A stretch of DNA of 64,000 bases from an uncultured Oceanospirillaceae bacterium (GCA_937138495.1 CAKZPE010000028.1:1-64000), one strand, 5' to 3'; shown: positions 45,739-55,412, numbered from the stretch's first letter. Translations and numbers: made by a program. The notes: generated by a model not told the origin, from the sequence alone.

Positions 45739-45777
45739 AAAACAGTGCCCGGTAAAATAACCGCGTACTGTTTTTTT
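45739..45777 (+). terminator. Terminator of the winged-helix gene
   Basis: The outer stem AAAACAGT / ACTGTTTT (45739-45746 and 45767-45774) holds an inner CGGT/ACCG stem and is followed by T residues. Its right arm is shared with the LexA box of dinB. Confidence 0.7.
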
Positions 45778-45785
45778 ATACAGTT
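45766..45785 (+). promoter_or_regulatory. LexA (SOS) box of dinB
   Basis: CTGT (45768) and ACAG (45780) are separated by eight A/T bases, with flanking TA and TT. This matches the gammaproteobacterial LexA consensus TACTGT-N8-ACAGTA closely. It lies about 50 bases before the dinB start, so dinB is probably SOS-induced. Confidence 0.75.
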
Positions 45786-45832
45786 AATTGCATTACACTT
45801 AGCGCAACAGCACTGTTTGTGTAACGTAATTT

Positions 45833-46918
45833 ATGTCTGACGAACCTGTGGCATCCGGCCCGCAACGAAAAATCATCCATTGTGACTGCGACTGCTTTTT
45901 TGCAGCGGTTGAAATGCGTGACGACCCAAGCCTGAAAGATATCCCCATTGCTATCGGTGGCGCGTCAGACCGCCGCGGGGTTATTTCTACCTGTAATTAT
46001 CCTGCCCGTGAGTTTGGTATTCACTCAGCAATGTCGACAGCCAAAGCGCTGATGAAATGCCCACACCTGCGGTTACTGCCCGGCAATATGGAAAAGTACC
46101 GGCAGGCCTCACAACAGATTATGGCGATTTATCAGGATTACACTGACCTGATTGAGCCGCTATCGCTTGATGAGGCCTTTCTGGATGTGACCGGCTCAGA
46201 GCACTGCGGTGGCAGTGCTACCCTGATTGCTGAAGAAATCCGTGCACGGGTGTTTGCTGAAGTCGGCATTACGATTTCGGCTGGCGTCGCCGGGAATAAA
46301 TTTCTCGCTAAAATCGCCAGCGACTGGCGCAAACCCGATGGTCTGTTTGTCGTACCTCCACAGGACATGGAAGATTTTATTGAAACACTGCCGGTGGCTA
46401 AAATTTTTGGCGTAGGCAAGGTGACTGCTGCAAAACTCCATGAAATGGGCATTGAAACCTGCGGTCAGCTAAAAGCGTTTTCACTGGCGCAGCTGGTTGA
46501 CCGGTTCGGGCGTTTCGGAAAACGGTTATACGAACTCTCCCGGGGGATTGATGAACGGCCGGTTAAAGTCTCACGGGAACGTAAATCCATCAGTGTGGAA
46601 CATACCTACCCGCAGGATTTGCCCACCCTGCATGCCTGTTTGCAGCAGCTGCCGATTCTGATGCAGGAACTGCAGCGCCGCTACAGTAAACATAAAGATA
46701 AACGGGACATCAGCGGAGCCGTGGTGAAACTGAAGTTTCATGACTTTTCACAGACTACCGTTGAGCAGGCAACACTGGCACCTGATCTCGCACTGTACCG
46801 GCATTTATGTGAGCAGGCCTGGCAGCGGGGAGAACGTCCGGTGCGGCTGATCGGGCTGGGATACCGTCTGGTTGAGCACAAACCGAAGCAAGGTGTACAG
46901 CTGAGCCTGTTTGACTGA
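45833..46918 (+). CDS. dinB: DNA polymerase IV
   Basis: This 361-residue Y-family polymerase does error-prone translesion synthesis. Catalytic blocks are DCDCFFAAVEMRDDP at the N-terminus and LSLDEAFLDVT (Asp and Glu for the metals), followed by the helix-hairpin-helix VAKIFGVGKVTAAKLHEMGI, the little-finger domain, and a C-terminal beta-clamp motif QLSLFD. A LexA box lies upstream. The length is typical. Confidence 0.95.
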   Translation: MSDEPVASGPQRKIIHCDCDCFFAAVEMRDDPSLKDIPIAIGGASDRRGVISTCNYPAREFGIHSAMSTAKALMKCPHLRLLPGNMEKYRQASQQIMAIYQDYTDLIEPLSLDEAFLDVTGSEHCGGSATLIAEEIRARVFAEVGITISAGVAGNKFLAKIASDWRKPDGLFVVPPQDMEDFIETLPVAKIFGVGKVTAAKLHEMGIETCGQLKAFSLAQLVDRFGRFGKRLYELSRGIDERPVKVSRERKSISVEHTYPQDLPTLHACLQQLPILMQELQRRYSKHKDKRDISGAVVKLKFHDFSQTTVEQATLAPDLALYRHLCEQAWQRGERPVRLIGLGYRLVEHKPKQGVQLSLFD

Positions 46919-47143
46919 TTATTGAGTCAGAACCCTGGTGGCCTGTTTATGAAGCCAGTGCATAACAGTTGTCATATTTTCATGCGTAAATCCTCCGGCT
47001 AAATGCAATTGGCGCTGTCCTTGCAGTGTCGCGATGTTATATAATCCTGCGCCTTTCTTGCGTCATTTGTACCCGAACAGCCCGGTTTAGCCGGTTCGCT
47101 GTCGCTACAGATGTAACTATTTTTCCCGGAGCACATAAATTCT

Positions 47144-48703
47144 ATGCTGCAATTGTTAGTTAAGCGTTCACAGAGCCTGAAAGCTGATGTTCTTTCCGGC
47201 CTTACTGTTGCTCTGGCCCTGGTGCCGGAAGCCGTCGCCTTTGCCTTCGTGGCAGGCGTAGAACCGTTGGTTGGCTTATATGCCGCCTTCATGGTTGGTC
47301 TGATTACTGCCACTATTGGTGGCCGTCCGGGGATGATCTCCGGTGCAACCGGCGCGCTGGCGGTAGTGATGGTCAGCCTGGTGGCGATGCACGGGGTGGA
47401 ATATCTGTTTGCCACTGTAGTGCTCATGGGGATATTCCAGATACTGGCCGGGGTATTCCGGCTGGGTAAGTTTATCCGTATGGTGCCGCATCCGGTGATG
47501 CTGGGTTTTGTTAACGGCCTGGCAATCGTAATTTTCCTGGCGCAGATGAAGCAGTTCCAGATGCTGGATGATGACGGCAATCTGACCTGGCTGGACAGCG
47601 GGTCCATGATGATGATGCTGGGGCTTGTGGCCCTGACCATGGCGATTATCCACTTCCTGCCGAAGCTGACCAAGGCGCTGCCGTCCACGCTGGTGGCGAT
47701 TATTACGGTGACTGCCATTGTTATCGGTCTGGATCTGGATGCCCGCAGTGTGCAGGATGTACTGGCTGATATGACGGGTAACCCGGCTGCTTCTATTGCG
47801 GGTGGCTTGCCTCAGTTCCATATCCCTATGGTGCCTATTACCTTTGAAACTCTGCAAATTATTGTGCCTTACGCACTGATTCTGGCGGCCATTGGTCTGA
47901 TTGAATCGCTGCTGACACTGACACTGATTGATGAGATCACTGAAACCCGTGGCCGTGGTAACAAAGAATGTGTGGGCCAGGGCGTTGCTAACGTGGCGAC
48001 TGGCTTCTTTGGCGGCATGGGGGGCTGTGCCATGATTGGCCAGAGTATGATCAACATCAGCTCTGGTGGTACTGGCCGTGCGTCGGGTATTTCGGCGGCA
48101 TTATTCCTGCTGACATTCATTCTGATCGGTTCCAGCTGGATCGAAATTATCCCGGTTGCAGCGCTGGTGGGCGTGATGTTTATCGTGGTAATTGGCACCT
48201 TTGAATGGGCCAGTCTGCGTCTGATTAACAAGATTCCCCGGGCCGATATATTCGTGGTAATTACAGTGACAGTGGTCACAGTACTGACGGATCTGGCGAT
48301 TGCCGTGATTGTCGGTGTGATTGTATCTGCACTGGTATTTGCCTGGCAGCATGCGAAGAATATGCGCGTGGAAACCAGCCTGGAAAACAACGGTTACCTG
48401 AAAATTTACGAGCCGAATGGCCCGTTATTCTTCAGCTCTGTACAGAATTTCCGTGACCAGTTCACCCCGCGTTACGACCCTCAGGAAGTGATCATCGACT
48501 TTAAAAACTGTCGGGTAATGGACCACTCCGGTATCGAAGTTATCGACTCACTGGTGGAACGTTATCAGAAGGGCGGTATCGATATTCACCTGCGCCATCT
48601 CAGCCCGGAATGTATCCGCTTGCTGGAAAAAGCGGGCAGTGTGGTTGAAATCAACCGTGCAGAAGATCCTGAATACAAAGTGGCTGATGATAAATTAGCC
48701 TGA
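47144..48703 (+). CDS. SulP-family anion permease with STAS domain
   Basis: This 519-residue transporter has about 10-12 membrane segments with the SulP signature near the start ([35 protein letters not shown]), [16 protein letters not shown], and the conserved [22 protein letters not shown]-terminal STAS domain (about 405-515) ends the protein. The family moves sulfate, bicarbonate or dicarboxylates; the substrate is not determined by sequence. A TATAAT-like -10 lies at 47040-47045 with a weak -35. A terminator follows at 48724. Confidence 0.85.
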   Translation: MLQLLVKRSQSLKADVLSGLTVALALVPEAVAFAFVAGVEPLVGLYAAFMVGLITATIGGRPGMISGATGALAVVMVSLVAMHGVEYLFATVVLMGIFQILAGVFRLGKFIRMVPHPVMLGFVNGLAIVIFLAQMKQFQMLDDDGNLTWLDSGSMMMMLGLVALTMAIIHFLPKLTKALPSTLVAIITVTAIVIGLDLDARSVQDVLADMTGNPAASIAGGLPQFHIPMVPITFETLQIIVPYALILAAIGLIESLLTLTLIDEITETRGRGNKECVGQGVANVATGFFGGMGGCAMIGQSMINISSGGTGRASGISAALFLLTFILIGSSWIEIIPVAALVGVMFIVVIGTFEWASLRLINKIPRADIFVVITVTVVTVLTDLAIAVIVGVIVSALVFAWQHAKNMRVETSLENNGYLKIYEPNGPLFFSSVQNFRDQFTPRYDPQEVIIDFKNCRVMDHSGIEVIDSLVERYQKGGIDIHLRHLSPECIRLLEKAGSVVEINRAEDPEYKVADDKLA

Positions 48704-48723
48704 TCATCTGAAGGATCTCTCTT

Positions 48724-48750
48724 AACGCCGGCTGTTTAGCCGGCGTTTTT
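48724..48750 (+). terminator. Terminator of the SulP gene
   Basis: A perfect 10-bp stem, AACGCCGGCT / AGCCGGCGTT with loop GTTT, is followed by TTTGTTTTT. Confidence 0.9.
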
Positions 48751-48785
48751 GTTTTTGTTATCAGACTCTGAAAAAAGCCCGCTGG

Positions 48786-48799
48786 TGTGATGTATCACA
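48786..48799 (+). promoter_or_regulatory. CRP-like palindrome upstream of the TauE gene
   Basis: TGTGA-TGTA-TCACA is a perfect inverted repeat about 85 bases before the TauE-family start. The spacer is four bases rather than the six of the CRP consensus, so another regulator is possible. Confidence 0.3.
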
Positions 48800-48884
48800 T
48801 CAAACTGGCTTTGCAATCATGACCGGGGTTTGAAATAGTGACGGGGTTTTTACGGGCCATAGTTACTTAAGGGGAAGCACCGGG

Positions 48885-49688
48885 ATGCTGGAACTGGAAT
48901 TTATTTTTGCCTATATCGCACTGGGCTCCATTGTCGGTGTGCTCGCCGGTTTGCTTGGCATCGGCGGTGGCCTGCTGATGGTACCGGCACTGACCAGCTT
49001 ATTTATCTGGCAGGGCTATCCGCTGGAGCAGGTCGTACATCTGGCGCTGGGCACCTCAATGGCATCGATTGTATTAACCTCTGTGTCCAGTATGCGGGCC
49101 CATAACCGCCGGGGCGGGGTGATCTGGCCGGTGGTGAAGAATATCTCCCCGGGCATTGTACTGGGGGCGTTTCTGGCAACCTTTTTGGCGGCTTCTTTAA
49201 GCGGTGTCTTTCTGGCGGTATTTTTCGCCTGCTTTCTGGTATTTGTTTCCATCCAGATGTTCCTCAACAAGAAGCCCAAGCCGAGCCGCTCAATTCCCGG
49301 GTTCTGGGGGCTGTTCTCTGCCGGCACCGGCATTGGTGGCTTTTCTGCGCTGGTCTCAATCGGTGGCGGTACCCTGACGGTGCCTTACCTGAGCTGGCAT
49401 AACGTGGATGTTAAACAGGCCATCGGCACCTCAGCAGCGATTGGTTTACCCATCTCTCTGGCGGGCACCGTTGGCTACCTGATCAATGGCTGGTCGGTAG
49501 ATATTAACGGCTGGCTGATCTTTGGCTTTGTGAATTTACCGGCAGTGGTGCTGATCTCTGCCATGAGCTTCACCACGGCTCCACTGGGCGCCAAACTGGC
49601 TCACAGCTTGCCGGTGCCCGTGCTGAAAAAAGGCTTTGCCGTACTGCTGCTGGTACTTGCCGCGCGGATGTTGATGTCGGTAATGTAA
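48885..49688 (+). CDS. TauE/SafE-family permease
   Basis: This 267-residue protein has about eight membrane helices and the two half-repeats of the TauE/SafE family: GVLAGLLGIGGGLLMVPAL near the N-terminus and GIGGFSALVSIGGGTLTVPYL in the second half, each with the G-x-GGG motif. The family exports sulfite, sulfoacetate or related anions. It follows the SulP gene after a terminator and a short promoter region, so it is a separate unit. Confidence 0.9.
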   Translation: MLELEFIFAYIALGSIVGVLAGLLGIGGGLLMVPALTSLFIWQGYPLEQVVHLALGTSMASIVLTSVSSMRAHNRRGGVIWPVVKNISPGIVLGAFLATFLAASLSGVFLAVFFACFLVFVSIQMFLNKKPKPSRSIPGFWGLFSAGTGIGGFSALVSIGGGTLTVPYLSWHNVDVKQAIGTSAAIGLPISLAGTVGYLINGWSVDINGWLIFGFVNLPAVVLISAMSFTTAPLGAKLAHSLPVPVLKKGFAVLLLVLAARMLMSVM

Positions 49689-49716
49689 TGTCTTTTTTTC
49701 ATGGCTCTTCAACAAG

Positions 49717-49746
49717 AAAACCCGGCTAATGTGCCGGGTTTTTTAT
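49717..49746 (+). terminator. Terminator of the TauE gene; left copy of island-flanking repeat
   Basis: The 10-bp stem AAAACCCGGC / GCCGGGTTTT with loop TAATGT runs into T residues. Bases 49719-49744 match 53581-53606 at 24 of 26 positions in the same orientation. Confidence 0.9.
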
Positions 49747-49889
49747 TACTTTGAAATTGAGTTTTGTGATTTTGAGGTGTTAATGTTGCGTCTTTGTAAT
49801 GACATTTGGTATGCACTTTGATATTTTTCTTCACGCGAAAAAATGTGCTTCATGTAATGCTTTCTAGTATTTAGAAGCAGTGATAGGAA

Positions 49890-51680
49890 ATGCTCGTTAT
49901 AACTATAGTGGCATTCTCTATCATGTCTGTTAACGCCTCACCCTTCTGTGATGTTACCAAGGGTAAAGGAATACGAATTTTTGGAAATCTTATGCTTGCT
50001 GAACATATAGAGAGTTTTCTTGTAATTACTGGAGCTAATACATTAACAGAAGCGTTTATAGTTGCTTTGTTGGTGATATTCACTTTAGCAATAATTTTTA
50101 AAATCAATAACAAACAGCATGGATTTACTCAATACACGCCTACTTTGCTAACAACTGTAGGTATTTTGGGTACATTTGCTGGGATTATATCTGGATTATT
50201 AGGGTTTGATGTTGGGAACATTGATCAGAGTATAGGTTTGCTTCTAGATGGCTTAAAAACAGCGTTTACTACAAGTCTTGTTGGAATGTTGTTATCTATC
50301 GGCTACAAGCTCTTAGTCTCGATGGGTATTGTTTCTCCTAAGTCATCTGACGTGATAAATGAAGATGAGATTGGGGTTGCAGAGTTATACGCAGTAATGC
50401 AAGAACAATCGCAAGGTATATCGGATCTTCAGTCAACAATTGGTGGCGATCAAGACACAAGTTTAATTGGCCAGTTAAAATTGATGCGTTCAGACCTTAA
50501 TGATCAGAGTAAGTCTACTAAGCAATTACTAGAACCAATTGCAAAAAATGTAGAGCTCTTATCGGATTCCGTGGGTAAACAAAGTGAAGCTTTTGAAGAA
50601 TTCCAAAATAAGCTTTGGATTAAAATGCAAGATTTTGCGGACATGCTGTCTAAGTCAGCAACTGAACAAGTTATAAATGCTCTAAAAGAGGTTATATCTG
50701 ATTTTAATAATAACCTCACTGAGCAGTTCGGAGAGAACTTTAAGCAGTTAAATGAGGCTGTATTAAAACTTGTTGAGTGGCAGGAAAACTATCGAATACA
50801 GCTTTCTGAGATGGGGGAGCAATACAAACAGGGGGTAAGCGCTATTACGCAGACGGAGGCTTCTGTTTCGGAAATAAGTGAAAAGTCGAAAGTAATACCG
50901 GAAACAATGGAAAATCTGAGAGGGGTTTTAGAAACAAATCAGCATCAGCTAGATGAATTACATCGTCATTTAGAGGCATTTGGTGACGTAAGAGATAGAG
51001 CTGTTGAAGCTGTTCCGGAAATTCAGAATCAGATTGATATTACTGTCGAGGGTATTAAAGATGCTGCTGATAAAATGGTCGATGGAATGAAAGATGGATC
51101 TGAGCAGCTACAAGGTGCAATTCTTAGCAGTACAGAAGGGTTTGTGACTAATAGTTCTAGAGTGAATGACTCACTTAAATCAGCATCTGAAAATGTCGCT
51201 GAAAGCAGTGAGAAAACACGTCAAATGTTTGATGATGCTCTTTCTGAGACAAATGGGATACTTCGGAATCTTGTTGCAGATCTTAAAGAAGACGGTTCAA
51301 AGATGAACGAGTCATTTAAAGACGCAAGCCTTCAGTTAGTCTCCGAAATAGATAAGGCTCAAAGCCAGTTCGTGCAAGGTTTAAGTTCTATGAAGGACCA
51401 AATGTCTGAGTCCTTCGTTAAGTTGGCAGAGCAACAGTCATTGGAAAGTAAGAAAGTTCTAACGGGTATGAGTCAGCATGCCGATAATGCATTGAAAGAC
51501 ACGAGTGAAGCTGTTCAGAAACAGGTCAAAATGCTTGATGATGCGATGGCTATAGAAGTAAGTCGAATTATGACTGAAATGGGTAGAGCTCTAACAACTA
51601 TTACTCAGCAGTTTACAGGAGATTATCAAAAATTAGTTAATGAGATGCACCGGGTGACTAAGATGCAAGGAGTTAGCTAA
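49890..51680 (+). CDS. zorA: Zorya anti-phage protein ZorA
   Basis: This 596-residue protein has a MotA-like membrane part and a very long alpha-helical tail. Hydrophobic segments lie at about 41-70 (TEAFIVALLVIFTLAIIF), 80-105 (TLLTTVGILGTFAGIISGLL) and 125-148 (TAFTTSLVGMLLSIGYKLLV). Residues about 160-590 are coiled coil, as in the ZorA cytoplasmic tail. With ZorB it would form an ion-driven rotary complex that senses phage infection. The start is uncertain: the ATG at 49890 has a poorly spaced ribosome site, while an ATG at 49992 follows GGAAATCTT. zorB starts two bases after its stop. Confidence 0.85.
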   Translation: MLVITIVAFSIMSVNASPFCDVTKGKGIRIFGNLMLAEHIESFLVITGANTLTEAFIVALLVIFTLAIIFKINNKQHGFTQYTPTLLTTVGILGTFAGIISGLLGFDVGNIDQSIGLLLDGLKTAFTTSLVGMLLSIGYKLLVSMGIVSPKSSDVINEDEIGVAELYAVMQEQSQGISDLQSTIGGDQDTSLIGQLKLMRSDLNDQSKSTKQLLEPIAKNVELLSDSVGKQSEAFEEFQNKLWIKMQDFADMLSKSATEQVINALKEVISDFNNNLTEQFGENFKQLNEAVLKLVEWQENYRIQLSEMGEQYKQGVSAITQTEASVSEISEKSKVIPETMENLRGVLETNQHQLDELHRHLEAFGDVRDRAVEAVPEIQNQIDITVEGIKDAADKMVDGMKDGSEQLQGAILSSTEGFVTNSSRVNDSLKSASENVAESSEKTRQMFDDALSETNGILRNLVADLKEDGSKMNESFKDASLQLVSEIDKAQSQFVQGLSSMKDQMSESFVKLAEQQSLESKKVLTGMSQHADNALKDTSEAVQKQVKMLDDAMAIEVSRIMTEMGRALTTITQQFTGDYQKLVNEMHRVTKMQGVS

Positions 51681-51682
51681 AT

Positions 51683-52390
51683 ATGAGCTCGATATTTAAT
51701 CCGCGAGCTGCAGAACAAGAGGAATCTCATTGGTTATCAGTATCTGATTTGATGGCTGGATTGATGATGGTGTTTTTGTTTATAGCTATTGCGTTGATGT
51801 TAAATGCTTTTAAAGAACGGGATAAAGTTAAGCAAGTAGCCGTTGCTTATCAGGAAAATCAGGTCGCGATTTATGATGCACTTATATCAGAATTTCAAAA
51901 GGATTTAGAGCGTTGGGATGCAGTCATAGAAAAGGATTCTTTAACGTTTACATTTAGATCTCCAGATATTCTGTTTGCTACAGGCAAGATTGCTTTGAAT
52001 AAGCGATATGAAATGCTATTAGCAGATTTTTTTCCAAGATATTTAGCAGTTTTAGAACAGTATTCGGATTCAATAGCTGAGGTCAGAATAGAAGGGCATA
52101 CCAGTAGTGTATGGAATAGGTATGTATCTGATACAGAGGCTTATTTCTTAAATATGGAGTTGTCGCAAGGAAGAACTAGAAGTGTTTTAGAGTACGTGTA
52201 TCAACTACCTTCAACAAAGAATTATCAAGATTGGATAAAAAGCCATTTTGCTGCGGTTGGCCTTTCTTCGTCTAAGCCAGTTCACACCTCAGAGGGTCAA
52301 GAAGACAAAGAAAGATCTAGAAGAGTTACTTTTCGTGTAATTACAAATGCTGACATACAAATGAAAAGGATTTTGGAGACTGAGCAGTGA
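51683..52390 (+). CDS. zorB: Zorya anti-phage protein ZorB
   Basis: This 235-residue protein is MotB-like. It has one N-terminal membrane helix (VSDLMAGLMMVFLFIAIALML) carrying the conserved Asp (about residue 22) used for ion flow, then an OmpA/MotB-type peptidoglycan-binding domain with ILFATGKIALN, IAEVRIEGHTSSVW and a final RSRRVTFRVI. In the Zorya complex ZorB anchors to the cell wall around the ZorA pentamer. The stop overlaps the GTG start of the nuclease gene (GTGA). Confidence 0.9.
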   Translation: MSSIFNPRAAEQEESHWLSVSDLMAGLMMVFLFIAIALMLNAFKERDKVKQVAVAYQENQVAIYDALISEFQKDLERWDAVIEKDSLTFTFRSPDILFATGKIALNKRYEMLLADFFPRYLAVLEQYSDSIAEVRIEGHTSSVWNRYVSDTEAYFLNMELSQGRTRSVLEYVYQLPSTKNYQDWIKSHFAAVGLSSSKPVHTSEGQEDKERSRRVTFRVITNADIQMKRILETEQ

Positions 52391-53520
52391 AGTTGTTAGT
52401 CGACTTTTCCGGACTGTGGATGAATGTTAAACGAATGGGAGATGGAATTTCCGATTTTAGCTTAAGTTCTAAACGATCAGATCTGGGTGATGATCTATTT
52501 GATACTGAACTGTCCAGCACCGAAGGGATTGAAATAGACCTCTCTGATCTTGAAGTTGATCAGGGTGTGCTCAGCATTAAAGGTAGGCAGGTTTTACTAT
52601 TTATTCCTGATCAAGGTTCAAAGATTGAAGCTGTTTTACAAGGCGAAAGACATGAAGGAAAAAGGTTTCATATTGCTGATTGTAAAACTCTTGAAAATAT
52701 GAAGAAGGCTAAAAGATTTGATCGTTACATGGTGACTAATAATTTAACAGGTCGATTTAAAGTTTATGGCTGGACAAAATTTGGCGCTAATCTAGATGGC
52801 GATGCAGATCTTAATGTGTGCCAAAATTGTCTTAAGTATTTGAACTATAAAAATTTTTCTTCTTTGAAGAAAAAGTCAGAAAGATACGAGCGTGTAAATG
52901 ACTTTAATATTGTGAACTTTCTGACAAGCTACAGTACTCTTTTTAAAAGCTTTCCTAGAGAGGTCTCAAAAGAAGAACGAACCGGAGGTTATGGGGATGA
53001 TTGGAAGAGTGTGTCTCAAGCCTATAGGGCTTCATTAAATTATCAATGTGAATCATGTAATATTGATTTATCTGATTATAAGAATTTACTACACACCCAT
53101 CATGTTAGTGGTAATAAGCGAGATAATAGAGTTGAAAATTTAAAAGCGCTTTGTGTCGATTGCCATAGAAAGCAGCCCTTGCATGGCCATATGTTTGTTA
53201 AACATAAAGATATGAAGTTGATAACGCGTCTTCGACATGAAAGAGGCGGAGCTGGTATGTCTGGATGGAAGGAAGTTTTTGCTATGGCTGATTCGGCTGT
53301 AGAGGGCTTGCTTCTTCATTACCAGCGAAAAGGAGAGGAATTACCTCACGTAGGTTATGCTTTATCTGACGGTAGTAATGGTGTCATAGCTGAGCTAGAA
53401 ATAGCATGGCCTTCCAAAAAAAGAGGAGTTGCGATATCTGCTAAAGACTTTCTAGCTGCGCGTAAGGCCGGTTGGGAAGTATTAACCGTTGGGGATGCTA
53501 TACGAAATATTAATGCATAG
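52387..53520 (+). CDS. zorE: HNH nuclease effector of Zorya type II (ZorE)
   Basis: This 377-residue protein starts at GTG within the zorB stop. It has a C-terminal-half HNH nuclease module: C221-x-x-C224, H236-T-H-H239, N251, and C256-x-x-C259-H260, the zinc-supported form. A further C-x-x-C at 145-148 (VCQNC) may be another zinc site. Type II Zorya systems carry ZorA, ZorB and the HNH protein ZorE and lack the ZorC/ZorD pair, which is what is seen here. It would attack invading DNA once ZorAB signals infection. The segments outside HNH are not recognised. Confidence 0.8.
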   Translation: MKLLVDFSGLWMNVKRMGDGISDFSLSSKRSDLGDDLFDTELSSTEGIEIDLSDLEVDQGVLSIKGRQVLLFIPDQGSKIEAVLQGERHEGKRFHIADCKTLENMKKAKRFDRYMVTNNLTGRFKVYGWTKFGANLDGDADLNVCQNCLKYLNYKNFSSLKKKSERYERVNDFNIVNFLTSYSTLFKSFPREVSKEERTGGYGDDWKSVSQAYRASLNYQCESCNIDLSDYKNLLHTHHVSGNKRDNRVENLKALCVDCHRKQPLHGHMFVKHKDMKLITRLRHERGGAGMSGWKEVFAMADSAVEGLLLHYQRKGEELPHVGYALSDGSNGVIAELEIAWPSKKRGVAISAKDFLAARKAGWEVLTVGDAIRNINA

Positions 53521-53580
53521 AGAATAGTTTTGTAGTTGTTTTTATGAGTCATTACTGTGATTAAGTTGCTTTAAAAAATA

Positions 53581-53608
53581 AACCCGGCCAATGAGCCGGG
53601 TTTTTTGT
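53581..53608 (+). terminator. Terminator after zorE; right copy of island-flanking repeat
   Basis: The stem AACCCGGC / GCCGGGTT with loop CAATGA is followed by TTTT. It is nearly identical to the terminator at 49717 and also lies 3' of the convergent HopJ-family gene. Confidence 0.9.
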
Positions 53609-53624
53609 ATTCGGGTAATAGCGC

Positions 53625-53978
53625 TTACTGAGCGGTCAGGGCGTCACCTTCAAACTGAATACCGGCCCAGCCGTATTCCATGAAGTTACGGATGTTGCCG
53701 TGGTCGGTACCTTCCGGGTTTTTCAGTACATCTTCACGGTAGAAGCGGCCGAAGCAGTTCAGGGTTTGCTGTTCGCTCAGTGCGTTCAGGCGGGCGAATG
53801 CAAAAATCTTACAGGAGCCTTCATTTGTACCGGCTTCATTCACCACCGGATTGTCGCCCAGGCCGTTCATGAAACGGGTTGGGGTGTAGCTGTAGTGCTG
53901 TTCAATAACAGCCATGGTGTCTTCGAAATCCATCGGTTCTGCGTTGTTCAGGTTCTGGATGAAGGTGTTCAGATCCAT
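53625..53978 (-). CDS. HopJ-family protein
   Basis: This 117-residue protein matches the HopJ type III effector family: FEDTMAVIEQHYSYTPTRFMNG, then EAGTNEGSCKIFAFARLNALSEQQTLNCFGRFYREDVL, and NIRNFMEYGWAGIQF. Despite the name, most members are housekeeping proteins of unknown function in gammaproteobacteria without a type III system. It is a single gene just outside the Zorya island. Confidence 0.9.
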   Translation of the reverse strand: MDLNTFIQNLNNAEPMDFEDTMAVIEQHYSYTPTRFMNGLGDNPVVNEAGTNEGSCKIFAFARLNALSEQQTLNCFGRFYREDVLKNPEGTDHGNIRNFMEYGWAGIQFEGDALTAQ

Positions 53979-54083
53979 GGGGTGCTCCTATGCAAAGTTT
54001 GTCCTGATTGTACGGTTAACTTTGTCGGCTTAGAAGCTAAAAACTGCAGAAATTTCAGTTTATTAAGACCAAAGGAGAAGAGG

Positions 54084-54113
54084 TCCGGCGGGGCCTGAAA
54101 AGCCCTGCCGGAT
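54084..54113 (-). terminator. Hairpin 3' of the TRAP operon
   Basis: TCCGGCGGGGC / GCCCTGCCGGA (one mismatch) with a short loop lies 20 bases after the dctM stop. There is no clear T-run, so termination strength is uncertain. Confidence 0.5.
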
Positions 54114-54131
54114 GTAAGGATTTATAACAAA

Positions 54132-55412
54132 TCAGCGGAAGGCCAGATCCCGTGGCCAGAGGGCGATTTGCGGGAAGGCCATCATCAGCACGGTGACCAC
54201 AAAAAGGATAATCAGGAACGGATGTATACCGCGGATAACTTCTACAAACGGCCGGCGGAATACGGCGACGGCGGTAAAGATGTTACAGCCGAACGGCGGT
54301 GTGGCAGCTCCGATGGCGACCTGCAGGGTAATCATCACACCGACTAATACCGGATCCAGTCCGGTGGCTTTCACCAGCGGTGCAAAGATCGGTACCAGAA
54401 TCAGGATCACCACGATTGAATCCACGAACATGCAGCCCACAAAGAAGGCGATGTTAATGGCGATCAGGGTGGTGATCACACCGGCTCCTTCCAGGCCCAG
54501 TGATGCAATGATCTGCTGGGGAATCTGTGCATAGGACAGCACCCAGGAGAATGCAGCACCGGCGGCAATCAGAATGAAGATGACTGAGGTCACCGCCCCG
54601 GTAGAGAGCGCGATGTCTACTACGTCTTTCAGGTTGATTGAGCGGAAGACGCACAGTTCCAGTATCAGGGCATAGAGCACACAGATAGCCGCTGCTTCTG
54701 TGGGGCTGAAGATGCCGCCGTAAATGCCGCCCACCACGATCAGCGGGAAACCGGCCGGCCAGAGTGCCCGGCGCAGGGCTGTCATTCGCTGAGACCAGTT
54801 GGCTTTCGGTTCCACCGGAATGTTGTGGCGTCGGGCGTACCAGATACAGTACATGGAGAACAGCACAATAATCAGCAGGCCCGGGCCAAGGCCGGCGATA
54901 AACAGCTCAGAAATCGAGGTGCCGGATATAACCCCGTAGATGATCATGCCGATGGACGGCGGGATCAGGTAGGCGAGGTCGGCGGCGTTGATGATCAGGC
55001 CGATTGAAAATGAATCGTTGTAGCCAGCTTTCAGCATCCGCGGACGCATGGCACCACCGATGGCTACTACCGTTGCCTGAGTCGATCCGCATACTGCACC
55101 GAACATCGCGCAGGCGGTGGTTACAGACACTGCCAGACCGCCCCGGATATGGCCCATAAAGCGCATCACCACATCCACCAGACGGTCTGCCGAATGCCCC
55201 CGGGTGATGATATCTGCCGCCAGAATAAACATAGGCACGGCAATCAGGGCGGAGGGTTTAACCCCGCCGATCATTTGCTGAATGACCAGCTGCAGGCTCA
55301 GGTCTGGATAGTAGATTGCAAACGCCAGCACTGCGGCACACAGCAGAGGCATCATCATCGGAAAACCGGCCAGTAGCAGAACCAGCATTACACCGAGCAT
55401 CATTAAAGTCAT
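54132..55412 (-). CDS. dctM: TRAP transporter large permease (DctM)
   Basis: This 426-residue protein has about 12 membrane helices and the DctM landmarks: LLLAGFPMMMPLLCAAVLAF at the start, MFGAVCGSTQATVVAIGGAM, and NAADLAYLIPPSIGMIIYG (the family PPS motif). It is the sodium-driven transmembrane part of a TRAP uptake system. The start overlaps the dctQ stop by four bases. Confidence 0.95.
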   Translation of the reverse strand: MTLMMLGVMLVLLLAGFPMMMPLLCAAVLAFAIYYPDLSLQLVIQQMIGGVKPSALIAVPMFILAADIITRGHSADRLVDVVMRFMGHIRGGLAVSVTTACAMFGAVCGSTQATVVAIGGAMRPRMLKAGYNDSFSIGLIINAADLAYLIPPSIGMIIYGVISGTSISELFIAGLGPGLLIIVLFSMYCIWYARRHNIPVEPKANWSQRMTALRRALWPAGFPLIVVGGIYGGIFSPTEAAAICVLYALILELCVFRSINLKDVVDIALSTGAVTSVIFILIAAGAAFSWVLSYAQIPQQIIASLGLEGAGVITTLIAINIAFFVGCMFVDSIVVILILVPIFAPLVKATGLDPVLVGVMITLQVAIGAATPPFGCNIFTAVAVFRRPFVEVIRGIHPFLIILFVVTVLMMAFPQIALWPRDLAFR

